From Flavobacteriaceae bacterium (GTDB lineage: Bacteria > Bacteroidota > Bacteroidia > Flavobacteriales > Flavobacteriaceae): a stretch of DNA of 7,123 nucleotides. Each line of letters begins with the position of its first letter. Position 1 is the first letter of the stretch. The DNA lies in assembly GCA_027068695.1 (NCBI GenBank), contig JAMOMG010000261.1:1-7123 (forward strand), read 5' to 3'. Shown piece by piece: positions 1 to 7,123 of the stretch. The position numbers and the translations under genes are program-made. The notes under the pieces were generated by a model. That model worked only from the letters and a program-made list of their open reading frames with translations, had not been told where the DNA came from and did no database searches.

Positions 1-472
1 GAAATGAGAACAATACAGGTTCAAAGTTTGAATTTACAACGGCTTCATGAACAGGAAGTTCCTTATCAGCAACAATATTGTAGGATACAACTCTTAATAA
101 GACAGTTTTTCCTTTTTTTTGCCATCGTAAAACTTGTGTGTTTGTTTTTTGCCCTCCAAAACTTCTATTGTTTGAAGTGTTTTTAGCAATACGAGTTACC
201 ATTAATAATTCTCTTTCAAAAAGAGAATCAGGTATTTCATATAAATATTTATCATCTATTGTATGAACTTTAAATAAACCATCATCAGTTTTGGCTTCTT
301 TAGTAATTACCTTATTATAAGGTTGGATAGCATTTTTTTTTGGTTTAGGTAGAGGGGTAGGAGTTTCAGTTATTTCTTTTTTTCTTTTTCTTTTTTTTTG
401 AGCTTTTACAGTTGAAGAGATACCAATAATTAACATAAAGGTTAATAAATTGACTAGAATTTTTTTTGGCAT
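1..472 (-). CDS. Zinc-dependent metalloprotease, DUF5118/DUF5117 type (N-terminal part, cut by window edge)
   Basis: This reading frame starts at an ATG (470-472) and runs open through 157 codons off the left edge. Residues 1-24 form a signal peptide: a short basic start, a hydrophobic core (ILVNLLTFMLIIGISS) and a likely cut after VKA, before Q25. A very basic stretch follows (KKRKRKK, about residues 26-32), then a Pro/Lys-rich linker. From about residue 52 the sequence matches the DUF5118 module as I know it: YNKVITKEAKTDDGLFKVH, then the YEIPDSLFERELLMVTRIAK region, leading into the start of DUF5117 (VLRWQKKGKTVLLRVVSYN). Full-length members are usually around 800 residues and carry an HExxH zinc site further on, which lies outside this window, so protease activity is inferred from the family. 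The product is probably periplasmic or surface-exposed. It lies 136 bases downstream of the carboxypeptidase-regulatory-domain gene and probably has its own promoter. I am confident of the frame and fairly confident of the family. Confidence 0.82.
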   Translation of the reverse strand, partial: MPKKILVNLLTFMLIIGISSTVKAQKKRKRKKEITETPTPLPKPKKNAIQPYNKVITKEAKTDDGLFKVHTIDDKYLYEIPDSLFERELLMVTRIAKNTSNNRSFGGQKTNTQVLRWQKKGKTVLLRVVSYNIVADKELPVHEAVVNSNFEPVLFSF

Positions 473-505
473 AAATTGAAGTTTATTTAACGAGCAATTA
501 AAAAC

Positions 506-513
506 CGAATGTA
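506..513 (-). promoter_or_regulatory. Possible -7 promoter element for the metalloprotease gene
   Basis: Read on the minus strand this is TACATTCG, one mismatch from the Bacteroidota -7 consensus TAnnTTTG. It lies 33 bases before the ATG at 472 and just downstream of the weak terminator at 528-555, a sensible place for a separate promoter. No good TTG element is seen 17-19 bases upstream, so the call is weak in such A+T-rich DNA. Confidence 0.25.
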
Positions 514-527
514 TTAAACAGCAGTGT

Positions 528-555
528 AAAAATTCTTAAATTTTTGTTAAAGAAT
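528..555 (-). terminator. Weak intrinsic terminator after the carboxypeptidase-regulatory-domain gene
   Basis: On the minus strand ATTCTT and AAGAAT pair, then a T-T mismatch, then AA/TT, around a CAAAAA loop. A run of five T follows, overlapping the end of the stem. It begins 53 bases after the stop codon of the upstream gene. The stem has a single G-C pair, so it may be weak or fortuitous, but its position and T tail fit the minus strand. Confidence 0.35.
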
Positions 556-608
556 ACATGTAATGTGGAGCTTATTTAGTTTTATGATGAAAGAAAAATA
601 AGAATAAT

Positions 609-1910
609 TTAATTGTTTTTTAACTTCCTTAGCTGCTTCTTAATTTTTCTAATAGCGGATTCAATCGGTTTTTCAGGCTCAATAACATTGTATTTTCCCC
701 AAAAATCTGGATCTGAAAAGCCAGAAGATTTATCACTCATTATTATAGAAGATCTCAACCTGTTTTTAGGTTTGATTAATTTTTTAGTTATATTATTTTT
801 CCAATCTGTTATTGCCATTTCCATAGTTGTATAGTAGATGGTATTAAACAGGCGTTTATCCCAATTAATTTTAAACCCAAGTTGAATTCTACTGTAGCCA
901 TAATACCATTTCCCATTTTTTTCACGATAATCAATTTGATAAGTTGCTTCTACAGGATATACTTTAGCACCTTTAGGTTTTTTAACAATAAAAATTCTAC
1001 TGGCTTTTTCTTTGTTATCAAGGTTTAGTTTAAACTTGGCATTGGTCAAAGCTAGTGATTGTGCGTCTATGTATAGTTTACCGTAAAATAAAGGTGTTTT
1101 TATGTATTCTTTTTGTTTAAAATTGATTACATAAATAGGTCTATTGTCAATTTTTGTAGATTTATCAAAAGAAAAATCATAAAATTCTAGCATATTTTCA
1201 CTAAAAAATAAATCAGGATTTTTCATAACATCAATGTATATTGAATTGTATGGCCCTCCTTTAAGTTTAAAAGCAATAGTATCCAATCTTGAATAATCGG
1301 TGCTTTTACGAGATTTGTATAGCTTTAAAATATCTTTTTTAGCATTTGTATAGGGTTGCTTATTAATTTCTATTACAGCTTCAGATAGAGACACATAACT
1401 TCTTCTTTTTTTTATAGTTTCTCTGTAAAAAGCAGTCATTGTTGTTAGTTTATCAAAATAATTCAGCTTCTTTCTTTTTAAAACTTCCAAAATTAAAGAT
1501 TGTGCGTCTTTTACAACAATTTTAATTTCAGAAAGTTCTTCAATATATGTTTCAAGCTTTATGGTAGTTTTAGTTTTAAAATCTGATAAATTTAAAACTT
1601 TACTTGTGTATCCTAAAAATGAAATGGTTACATTAGAATTAGTATACTCTTTTGGTACTTTTAATAAAAATTCACCTTGCGTATTTGTAACGGTACTTAT
1701 ATTTGTTCCATTTACAGTTAGTGTAGCAAAAACTAATGCTTTTTTTGTTTTACTATCTACAACTTTACCTTTGTATTTTTTAAAGCTTAAAGTATCTTTT
1801 ATAATTTTAGTTGAAGCAAAGCTTTCATTTTGAAATCCAAAACCAAACAGTAATAAAAGAAGTGTGGTTGCTAGTAAATTTTGACTTAGAGTAATTGCTT
1901 GCTTTAACAT
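609..1910 (-). CDS. Exported carboxypeptidase-like regulatory domain protein, 433 aa
   Basis: The protein starts at ATG (1908-1910) with a signal-peptide-like segment: a hydrophobic core at about residues 11-26 and possible cleavage near FAS (31-33). Residues about 46-120 are a carboxypeptidase-regulatory-like beta-sandwich: GKVVDSKTKKALVFATLTV, then TNTQGEFLLKVP, then VTISFLGYTSKVLNL. This is the fold seen at the N-terminus of many Bacteroidota outer-membrane proteins. The rest (about 135-433) holds an ILEVLKRKKLNYFDKLTTMTAFYRE segment, then beta-rich sequence with IYVINF and YGKLYIDAQSLAL. That pattern resembles a LolA-like half-barrel, which is an inference. The end is conserved-looking (DFWGKYNVIEPEKPIESAIRKIKKQ) and very basic. 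The protein is like the front of DUF5686-type proteins but lacks a long C-terminal beta-barrel, so it is probably periplasmic or peripheral to the outer membrane. No catalytic residues are visible and the precise role is unknown. It is isolated by gaps of 136 and 176 bases. Confidence 0.85.
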   Translation of the reverse strand: MLKQAITLSQNLLATTLLLLLFGFGFQNESFASTKIIKDTLSFKKYKGKVVDSKTKKALVFATLTVNGTNISTVTNTQGEFLLKVPKEYTNSNVTISFLGYTSKVLNLSDFKTKTTIKLETYIEELSEIKIVVKDAQSLILEVLKRKKLNYFDKLTTMTAFYRETIKKRRSYVSLSEAVIEINKQPYTNAKKDILKLYKSRKSTDYSRLDTIAFKLKGGPYNSIYIDVMKNPDLFFSENMLEFYDFSFDKSTKIDNRPIYVINFKQKEYIKTPLFYGKLYIDAQSLALTNAKFKLNLDNKEKASRIFIVKKPKGAKVYPVEATYQIDYREKNGKWYYGYSRIQLGFKINWDKRLFNTIYYTTMEMAITDWKNNITKKLIKPKNRLRSSIIMSDKSSGFSDPDFWGKYNVIEPEKPIESAIRKIKKQLRKLKNN

Positions 1911-1988
1911 AACCTACGACTTTAAATTAAACATTTAGTAAGAAACACAATATAATAATTTATTTTATAAAATAAAGATGAAGAAATG

Positions 1989-2017
1989 CGAAATTACAGC
2001 ATAAATACATAAATTAA
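1989..2017 (-). promoter_or_regulatory. Possible promoter for the carboxypeptidase-regulatory-domain gene
   Basis: The minus strand reads TAATTTCG at 1989-1996, one mismatch from TAnnTTTG, with TTA 18 bases further upstream (2015-2017) where the Bacteroidota -33 element TTG is expected. It lies 78 bases before the ATG at 1910. Both boxes are imperfect, so this is only a candidate. Confidence 0.25.
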
Positions 2018-2086
2018 CTTTTTTTTAAGAGTATTGTATTGATATTGATGACACGAGAAGACTACTTCGATGATTTTTGGTAATGG

Positions 2087-4285
2087 TTAAATATTTAGCC
2101 AATATGTGAGCTTAACATTAAACGAACGAGCCCTTGGAGCGAAGACATTTTCAGTAAAATAATTATCATTATAAACTATAAATAAATCTGAAAGAGGTGC
2201 GAAACGCCATTGCAACCTCGTATTTACGCTAAAATTATTTCTTTGACTGTTGTATTGAATAAATGTAGCCCAAAATAAATTTTTATTAAAAGTAATATCC
2301 ATTTTTGGACCAATGAGCCATATTGAAGCATTTGGATAAGGATTAGGTAAAACAATTTTATTATAATTTAATTGAATAGAGCTGGTAAAATAAGGTTGTA
2401 ACCTTAAAGTTAATTGAGTTTGTATTGAGTATTTTTCACCATTGTAAAATTTACCTATCGATGGTTTCAAATTATAGGAGAATATTTTTCTCCTGTCTGA
2501 CCTAAAAGATACATTAAAGCTCGTGTAATAATAATTTTTATTGTTAGGAAGTGGAATAGCTCCATCGGTTCCTGTTGGATCAAAACTATAGTATAAATGT
2601 GTATATCTATTGAGCATTTCAAATTGTAATTCTGAGGTGTTAATAAAGCTTGCTTGCCAGCTACTAATAATTGTATAATCAGAATTTTGAAAATTTAGCT
2701 CGGGTTTCCATAAGAATATTGGCATGAATGAGAAACTGTGTTTTTGAATATTTCCTTTTTTAGGCCAAAAAATACGTTCTAATCTAGGAGTTATTTTAAA
2801 TATATCTGTTCTATTAATAAAACCAAGGTCTGAACGGAAATTATCACCAACATAAACACCTCCCAAACGTATTTTGAAAAATCTACTGTTAAACTCTGTT
2901 GAGATTCCAGCAGAAACATCTTTATTATTTACATTGGGCGAAAATGATTTGTGAAAAAAGTATTTTCCTACCCAGCTATTATCTGAAGAGGCTAATCGGT
3001 AGTCAATACCCAAAACCCTATTATATTGATCTTTATCTTCTAAAAAGTCGTAATTTTTAGTGGCTTGTTTATTAATAAACATAACGCTTAAATTAGATCG
3101 GCTAAATAATTTTTGTTGCAGGGTTATTACAGTATTATTTGTGGTAGGTATGTTATTCTGAAGGTCTTCAGCAGTTTGCATATTTAATATTCCCAAGCGA
3201 ATATTATTAGTTATTTTTCCGCTTAGTCTTACACCTCCAATGATATCATTTTCTATATTATTACCTTCTAAATCTGTGGCGATACCAATACGTCTTGAAA
3301 AAAAAGGATTGGCATCTCTGTTATTCCCAAAATCCCCAAAAAGATCACTATTCTCAATAAAAAACTGTCTTCTTTCTGGTAGCGAAATTTCAAAACGAGT
3401 TAAATTTGTTACCTGTTGATCAACTTCAACTTGTGAGAAATCAGGGTTTAAAGTAATATCTAAATTCATACTATTTCCAATAGTAAATTTAGCATCACCA
3501 CCAATTTTAAAATCGTTTATAGATTCACCTGTTTCATAGTCTTTAGATACAATGGTATTTACAAAAGGTATTATAGAAATAGGAGATTTAGATTTTCCTA
3601 GTGGTTTTTCAAATATCATATCACCCATGTAAGCCAAACTAAAAATAAATTGATTTTGAGGAATATTCATCCAAGTGTTTCGTTCATTATCCTGTGTATC
3701 AAAGTGATAGCTGTTAAATCTCCATTTGGTTTCTCCTTCTCGGTATTTAAATGCTGAAAGAGGAATCATCCATTCTACAGTATAATAACCTTTATGGATT
3801 TTAGTTTCACCAACCCATTTTGTATCCCAATTGGTATTAAAACCTCTTAGTTCAGTTCCTCCACCAGAAATTAAAGCTTCTCTACGTACACCGTAGGGGT
3901 TTGTTCCGAAGAAAAAGGCATTAGTACCATCGTTAAAAGTATCAAAAATTAAACTTATGTTATCATTTCCTGAAGCTCTAAAATCACGACGTAAGGAAGG
4001 AATTATATAGTTTTTGCCTTTGGCATTCACCCTCATTCCTACATATAAGTTATCATCATCAAATAACATTTTAATAGTTGTTTGCTGTTTAGCTTGAATG
4101 GAGTCTGTAGGAAAGTATTGCCAGAAATCTTTTGCAGGCTCAGCCTTACTCCAAGCATCTTCATCTAAAACAGCATCAATAGTAATAGGTTCATGTATAT
4201 ATTTTACATAGATTACTTTAGTTTTGGTTTGTGAAAAACTTATTGATAAAGTAAACAGGGCGATAAGGAGTACTAGTTTTCTCAA
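2087..4285 (-). CDS. DUF5916 outer-membrane protein with N-terminal CBM9-like domain, 732 aa
   Basis: The first codon is TTG (4283-4285). An in-frame TGA lies a few codons upstream with no ATG between, and TTG gives a proper signal peptide directly (MRKLVLLIALFTLSISFSQ, cleavage near residues 18-20). Residues about 30-230 form a CBM9-like beta-sandwich: the EPITIDAVLDEDAW opening, then DDDNLYVGMRV, then the NDNISLIFDTFNDGTNAFFF region. The DUF5916 hallmark follows at about 276-316 (LNPDFSQVEVDQQVTNLTRFE, then PERRQFFIENSDLF). The remaining 400 residues alternate aromatic and polar residues like beta-strands and end in KLTYWLNI, as expected for the last strand of an outer-membrane barrel. The length is within the family's range. 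CBM9 in characterised enzymes binds sugar ends, but I see no basis for assigning a ligand here; transport or envelope roles are open. It appears to be a single-gene unit, 137 bases downstream of the M3 peptidase gene, with its own -7 element at 4308-4315. Confidence 0.9.
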   Translation of the reverse strand: MRKLVLLIALFTLSISFSQTKTKVIYVKYIHEPITIDAVLDEDAWSKAEPAKDFWQYFPTDSIQAKQQTTIKMLFDDDNLYVGMRVNAKGKNYIIPSLRRDFRASGNDNISLIFDTFNDGTNAFFFGTNPYGVRREALISGGGTELRGFNTNWDTKWVGETKIHKGYYTVEWMIPLSAFKYREGETKWRFNSYHFDTQDNERNTWMNIPQNQFIFSLAYMGDMIFEKPLGKSKSPISIIPFVNTIVSKDYETGESINDFKIGGDAKFTIGNSMNLDITLNPDFSQVEVDQQVTNLTRFEISLPERRQFFIENSDLFGDFGNNRDANPFFSRRIGIATDLEGNNIENDIIGGVRLSGKITNNIRLGILNMQTAEDLQNNIPTTNNTVITLQQKLFSRSNLSVMFINKQATKNYDFLEDKDQYNRVLGIDYRLASSDNSWVGKYFFHKSFSPNVNNKDVSAGISTEFNSRFFKIRLGGVYVGDNFRSDLGFINRTDIFKITPRLERIFWPKKGNIQKHSFSFMPIFLWKPELNFQNSDYTIISSWQASFINTSELQFEMLNRYTHLYYSFDPTGTDGAIPLPNNKNYYYTSFNVSFRSDRRKIFSYNLKPSIGKFYNGEKYSIQTQLTLRLQPYFTSSIQLNYNKIVLPNPYPNASIWLIGPKMDITFNKNLFWATFIQYNSQRNNFSVNTRLQWRFAPLSDLFIVYNDNYFTENVFAPRARSFNVKLTYWLNI

Positions 4286-4307
4286 AATAAAATAGTTATG
4301 AGGGTTT

Positions 4308-4315
4308 CAAATGTA
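4308..4315 (-). promoter_or_regulatory. Perfect -7 promoter element for the DUF5916 gene
   Basis: The minus strand reads TACATTTG, a full match to the Bacteroidota -7 consensus TAnnTTTG. It lies 22 bases before the TTG start at 4285 and downstream of the terminator at 4363-4410. Transcription would begin near 4301, leaving a leader of only about 16 bases. No clear TTG is found at the expected -33 spacing (TGT sits 19 bases upstream). Confidence 0.5.
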
Positions 4316-4362
4316 AAATAATTATTTAATTAGTACAGTAAATTGTAATATTTATTAAATAA

Positions 4363-4410
4363 TTTAAAAAGAAAAAAGATTGTTCTAGAGCAGTCCTTTT
4401 CCTTTTTAAA
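4363..4410 (-). terminator. A/U-rich intrinsic terminator after the M3 peptidase gene
   Basis: On the minus strand the 5' arm TTTAAAAAGGAAAAGGA pairs over 17 positions with the 3' arm TCTTTTTTCTTTTTAAA, around a 14-base loop that contains TCTAGA. Two of the pairs are G-U. Read on the plus strand those same two positions become A-C mismatches, so the hairpin favours the minus-strand transcript. The 3' arm is itself T-rich and serves as the U tract. The hairpin starts 12 bases after the peptidase stop codon. Few G-C pairs make its strength uncertain. Confidence 0.6.
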
Positions 4411-4422
4411 GTTTTATTGTTA

Positions 4423-6576
4423 TTATATTTTAGGTATAGGAAAGCCTCTATCTCTCATTAATGCATCTATTTTGGCATCACGCCCACGGAATTTCCTATA
4501 GGCTTCAGCAGGATCCATTGAGTTTCTAGGAGCAAATAAATATTTTACCATTTTAGCAGCTAAATCTTTATCATAAAACCCTCCAGGAGCTTCAGCAAAT
4601 GCTTCAGCAGCATCAGCAGTAAGTACATCGGCCCACATATAACCGTAATATGCAGTAGCATATCCTTCACCAGAAAAAACATGTCCAAAATGTGGTGTAC
4701 GATGACGCATTACTAATTCTTTTGGCATATTCATTTCGGTCAAAGTTTCTTTTTCAAAAGCATCAACATCAATATTTGTTGGGTCCACCATATGAATTTT
4801 CATATCCATAAGTGCAGATGCTAAGTATTCAGTAGTTGCGAAGCCTTGGTTAAAGGTTGAAGCTTTTTTTATTTTTTCAATCAATTCTTTTGGCATTGCT
4901 TTACCTGTTTTATAATGTACCAAAAATTGGTTAATTACTTTGTCTGTAGAGAGCCAACGTTCTAATACTTGTGATTGAAATTCTGTATAATCTCTTACGC
5001 CTCCATTTAGAGTTGGATATTTTACTTCTGAAGAAAAGAAATGTAATGCATGTCCAAACTCATGTAAAAATGTAGATGCATCATCCCAAGATACTAAAAC
5101 TGGTTCACCAGGAGCAGGTTTTACAAAGTTTGAATTGTTAGAGGCTAGTACATTTTTATTTCCGTCAAAAGTAGAGTGACTTCTATAGGTTGTTGCCCAA
5201 GCACCAGATCGTTTACCTTTTCTTGCAAAAGGATCTAAATACCACAGCCCAATATGCTCACCAGTAGTTTTGTTTGTTACTTCCCATACTTTTACATCGG
5301 GATGAAAGACAGGTACAGAACCTTCTGGGACAGGTATGAAATTATAATTAAACAATTCCCCAGCAACAAAAAATAAGGCTTGTGTAAGTTTGTCTAATTG
5401 TAAATATTGTTTTACCTCATCAGAGTCTAGATCATATTTTTGCTTTCTTACCTTTTCAGCATAAAATCTGTAATCCCAAGGTTTTATAGTAATGTTGTCT
5501 TTGTTTGCGATAGCTTGCATATCTGCAACTTCTTCTTTCACCCTTGCTATTGCTGCAGGCCAAACAGCATTCATTAATCGCATCGCATTTTCAGGAGTTT
5601 TTGCCATTCTATTTTGTAAACGCCAATCAGCATAATTATCGTAGCCTAAAAGAGCAACACGCTCTTTTCTAAGTTTTAATATTTTAGCAATATTTTCATT
5701 ATTGTCAAATTCATCTCCATTATCACCTCTTGAATAGTAGTTATTCCATACTTTTTCGCGTAGAGCCCTTTCATTTGAATAGGTTAAAAAGGGATCCATA
5801 TAAGACCGTGTATTGGTAATTGCATACTTGCCTTCGTGTCCTTTATCTGAAGCAATTTTAGCAGTAGCTTTAATCATAGCTTCTGACAAGCCATCCAATT
5901 CATCTTTTGTTAAATACACAACATAATTTTCTTCATCAGCTAAAATATTGTTTGAAAAATTGGTGTAAAGAGTAGAAAGTTCTTTATTAATTGCTGCATA
6001 ACGTGCTTTTTTTTCATCATCTAGTTCAGCACCATTCATTGCAAAACGTTCATAAATAATTTGAATAACACGTTGTTGATCATCATCAAGTGGGTTTTTC
6101 TGTGCGTTTTCGTAAACAGTTTTAATTCTATTAAATAGCTCTTTGTTTTGTGAGATTTTTGAGCGAAATTCAGACAATACGGGAGCCATTTCTTTTTGAA
6201 TTTTTCTAAATTCTGGAGACGATACATTTGCACTCCAAATACCGTAGTACCGTTGAACTCTGTTGAGTGTTTTACCAGCTTTTTCTAATGCTACAATTGT
6301 ATTTTTAAAAGTTGGTTTTTTAGAATTTTTTGTTATAAGATCAATATCTGCAAGATTTTCTTTCATTCCGACTTCAAGAGCAGATTTAATATTTTTAATA
6401 TTCATTTTATCAAATGCAGGTACACCACCATAAGGCCCTGTCCATTCTTCTAATAAAATATTGGTAGCCTGCATATCTTGTGTTTTTCCTTTGTTTTGAT
6501 TACAGCTTGTAATAGCTATAAAAACACTAAAAACCAATACGAATTTTAGTGTAACTGTGTTAAAATAGTTGTTCAT
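4423..6576 (-). CDS. M3-family (Dcp-type) zinc metallopeptidase, lipoprotein, 717 aa
   Basis: This is a thimet-oligopeptidase-family zinc peptidase of the peptidyl-dipeptidase Dcp type, expected to trim short peptides from the C-terminal end. The zinc motif HEFGH is at residues 505-509, and the third ligand is the Glu of DYTEF at 532, aligning with the VEF glutamate of E. coli Dcp with a loop two residues shorter. The Tyr/His-rich substrate loop follows (HFGHVFSGEGYATAYYGYMW, about 629-648), and the C-terminus is DALMRDRGFPIPKI. The frame is open back to an ATG at 6657 (744 residues), but I place the start at 6576. From there the protein opens with MNNYFNTV, a hydrophobic core and a lipobox ending IAITSC (Cys25), a classic lipoprotein signal. 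The longer form would put 27 extra residues, including a second hydrophobic run, in front of it. A perfect -7 element at 6619-6626 also lies inside that extra stretch. Length is normal for Dcp. The product is probably anchored in the cell envelope. Confidence 0.93.
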   Translation of the reverse strand: MNNYFNTVTLKFVLVFSVFIAITSCNQNKGKTQDMQATNILLEEWTGPYGGVPAFDKMNIKNIKSALEVGMKENLADIDLITKNSKKPTFKNTIVALEKAGKTLNRVQRYYGIWSANVSSPEFRKIQKEMAPVLSEFRSKISQNKELFNRIKTVYENAQKNPLDDDQQRVIQIIYERFAMNGAELDDEKKARYAAINKELSTLYTNFSNNILADEENYVVYLTKDELDGLSEAMIKATAKIASDKGHEGKYAITNTRSYMDPFLTYSNERALREKVWNNYYSRGDNGDEFDNNENIAKILKLRKERVALLGYDNYADWRLQNRMAKTPENAMRLMNAVWPAAIARVKEEVADMQAIANKDNITIKPWDYRFYAEKVRKQKYDLDSDEVKQYLQLDKLTQALFFVAGELFNYNFIPVPEGSVPVFHPDVKVWEVTNKTTGEHIGLWYLDPFARKGKRSGAWATTYRSHSTFDGNKNVLASNNSNFVKPAPGEPVLVSWDDASTFLHEFGHALHFFSSEVKYPTLNGGVRDYTEFQSQVLERWLSTDKVINQFLVHYKTGKAMPKELIEKIKKASTFNQGFATTEYLASALMDMKIHMVDPTNIDVDAFEKETLTEMNMPKELVMRHRTPHFGHVFSGEGYATAYYGYMWADVLTADAAEAFAEAPGGFYDKDLAAKMVKYLFAPRNSMDPAEAYRKFRGRDAKIDALMRDRGFPIPKI

Positions 6577-6618
6577 ATTAAGAATTTTATAAAAATATTG
6601 TTGATTCGTTGAATAAAT

Positions 6619-6626
6619 CAAAATTA
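6619..6626 (-). promoter_or_regulatory. Perfect -7 promoter element for the M3 peptidase gene
   Basis: The minus strand reads TAATTTTG, matching TAnnTTTG in full. It is 42 bases before the preferred ATG at 6576, giving a leader of about 35 bases. It lies downstream of the alternative ATG at 6657, so a transcript from here could encode only the shorter, lipoprotein form. A convincing TTG at the -33 spacing is not visible. Confidence 0.45.
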
Positions 6627-6716
6627 ACCAATTAAGATTTAAAATGTGTTTAATCATTCTAAATTACCCTTGGATATTTGTTAATGATTTGTTAATTTTT
6701 TTAAGATAAGTTCATG

Positions 6717-6746
6717 AAAAAAGGATTCACGTTGATGTAAATCCTT
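6717..6746 (-). terminator. Intrinsic terminator of lysS
   Basis: On the minus strand AAGGATTTAC and GTGAATCCTT form a 10-pair stem with one T-G wobble, around the six-base loop ATCAAC, followed by a run of six T that overlaps the stem end. It begins 24 bases after the lysS stop codon. There is no T tail on the other side, so it works for the minus strand only. This is the clearest terminator in the window and separates lysS from the M3 peptidase gene. Confidence 0.88.
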
Positions 6747-6770
6747 AGGTAATTGTATAAAAATTTAATT

Positions 6771-7123
<353 letters not shown>

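Noticed and set aside
4..186. Plus-strand open frame of 60 codons at the left edge
   Set aside because: It lies opposite the well-supported metalloprotease coding frame and has low-complexity Phe/Leu-rich content typical of an antisense shadow.
30..800. CBM9-like match in the DUF5916 gene and sugar-related annotation of the region
   Set aside because: The CBM9-like domain belongs to the protein at 2087-4285 and is shared by most DUF5916 proteins; no SusC/SusD pair, glycoside hydrolase or sulfatase is present, so a polysaccharide utilisation locus is not supported.
613..834. Plus-strand open frame of 73 codons
   Set aside because: It is antisense to the C-terminal part of the carboxypeptidase-regulatory-domain gene, with no recognisable domain and no promoter.
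1561..1833. Plus-strand open frame of 90 codons, hydrophobic
   Set aside because: Its hydrophobicity comes from reading the complement of Lys/Thr/Asn-rich codons; it overlaps the conserved beta-sandwich domain on the minus strand.
6036..6233. Second minus-strand frame of 65 codons inside the M3 peptidase gene
   Set aside because: It is a shifted frame within a fully intact peptidase reading frame and has no recognisable family.
6577..6657. N-terminal extension of the M3 peptidase from the ATG at 6657
   Set aside because: It would displace the lipoprotein signal peptide, and a perfect -7 promoter element lies inside it.

Overview
The window looks like a stretch of ordinary chromosome from a marine-type member of the Flavobacteriaceae (Bacteroidota). 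The evidence is a strongly A+T-rich composition, no clear Shine-Dalgarno sequences, promoter elements close to the Bacteroidota -7 consensus TAnnTTTG, and families typical of this group: a DUF5916 outer-membrane protein, a carboxypeptidase-like regulatory domain protein, a DUF5117/DUF5118 metalloprotease, and a class II lysyl-tRNA synthetase with a C-terminal extension. The genus cannot be fixed from the sequence alone.

All five genes lie on the minus strand, so transcription runs from the right end to the left end. In that order they are: (1) the 3' end of lysS (6771-7123, cut by the window edge), closed by a clear intrinsic terminator at 6717-6746; (2) an M3-family (Dcp-type) metallopeptidase lipoprotein, best started at 6576, with a terminator-like A/U-rich hairpin at 4363-4410; (3) a DUF5916 / CBM9-like-domain outer-membrane protein starting with TTG at 4285; (4) a 433-residue exported protein with an N-terminal carboxypeptidase-regulatory-like domain (609-1910), with a weak terminator at 528-555; (5) the N-terminal 157 codons of a DUF5118/DUF5117-type zinc metalloprotease (1-472), cut by the left edge.

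Gaps between genes are roughly 110-195 bases. Three hold terminator-like hairpins, and the four internal genes each have at least a partial promoter match, so the genes appear to be transcribed mostly one by one rather than as an operon. Apart from lysS, all products carry export signals and belong to the cell envelope. Two are zinc peptidases, which fits periplasmic or surface protein and peptide turnover, but that link is inferred only from families and proximity.

I found no RNA genes, mobile elements, CRISPR arrays, attachment sites or sign of a new multi-gene system. The points worth a second look are modest: start-codon choices, a terminator whose G-U pairs show its direction, a LysRS C-terminal extension, and an unexplained GC-richer patch between two genes.
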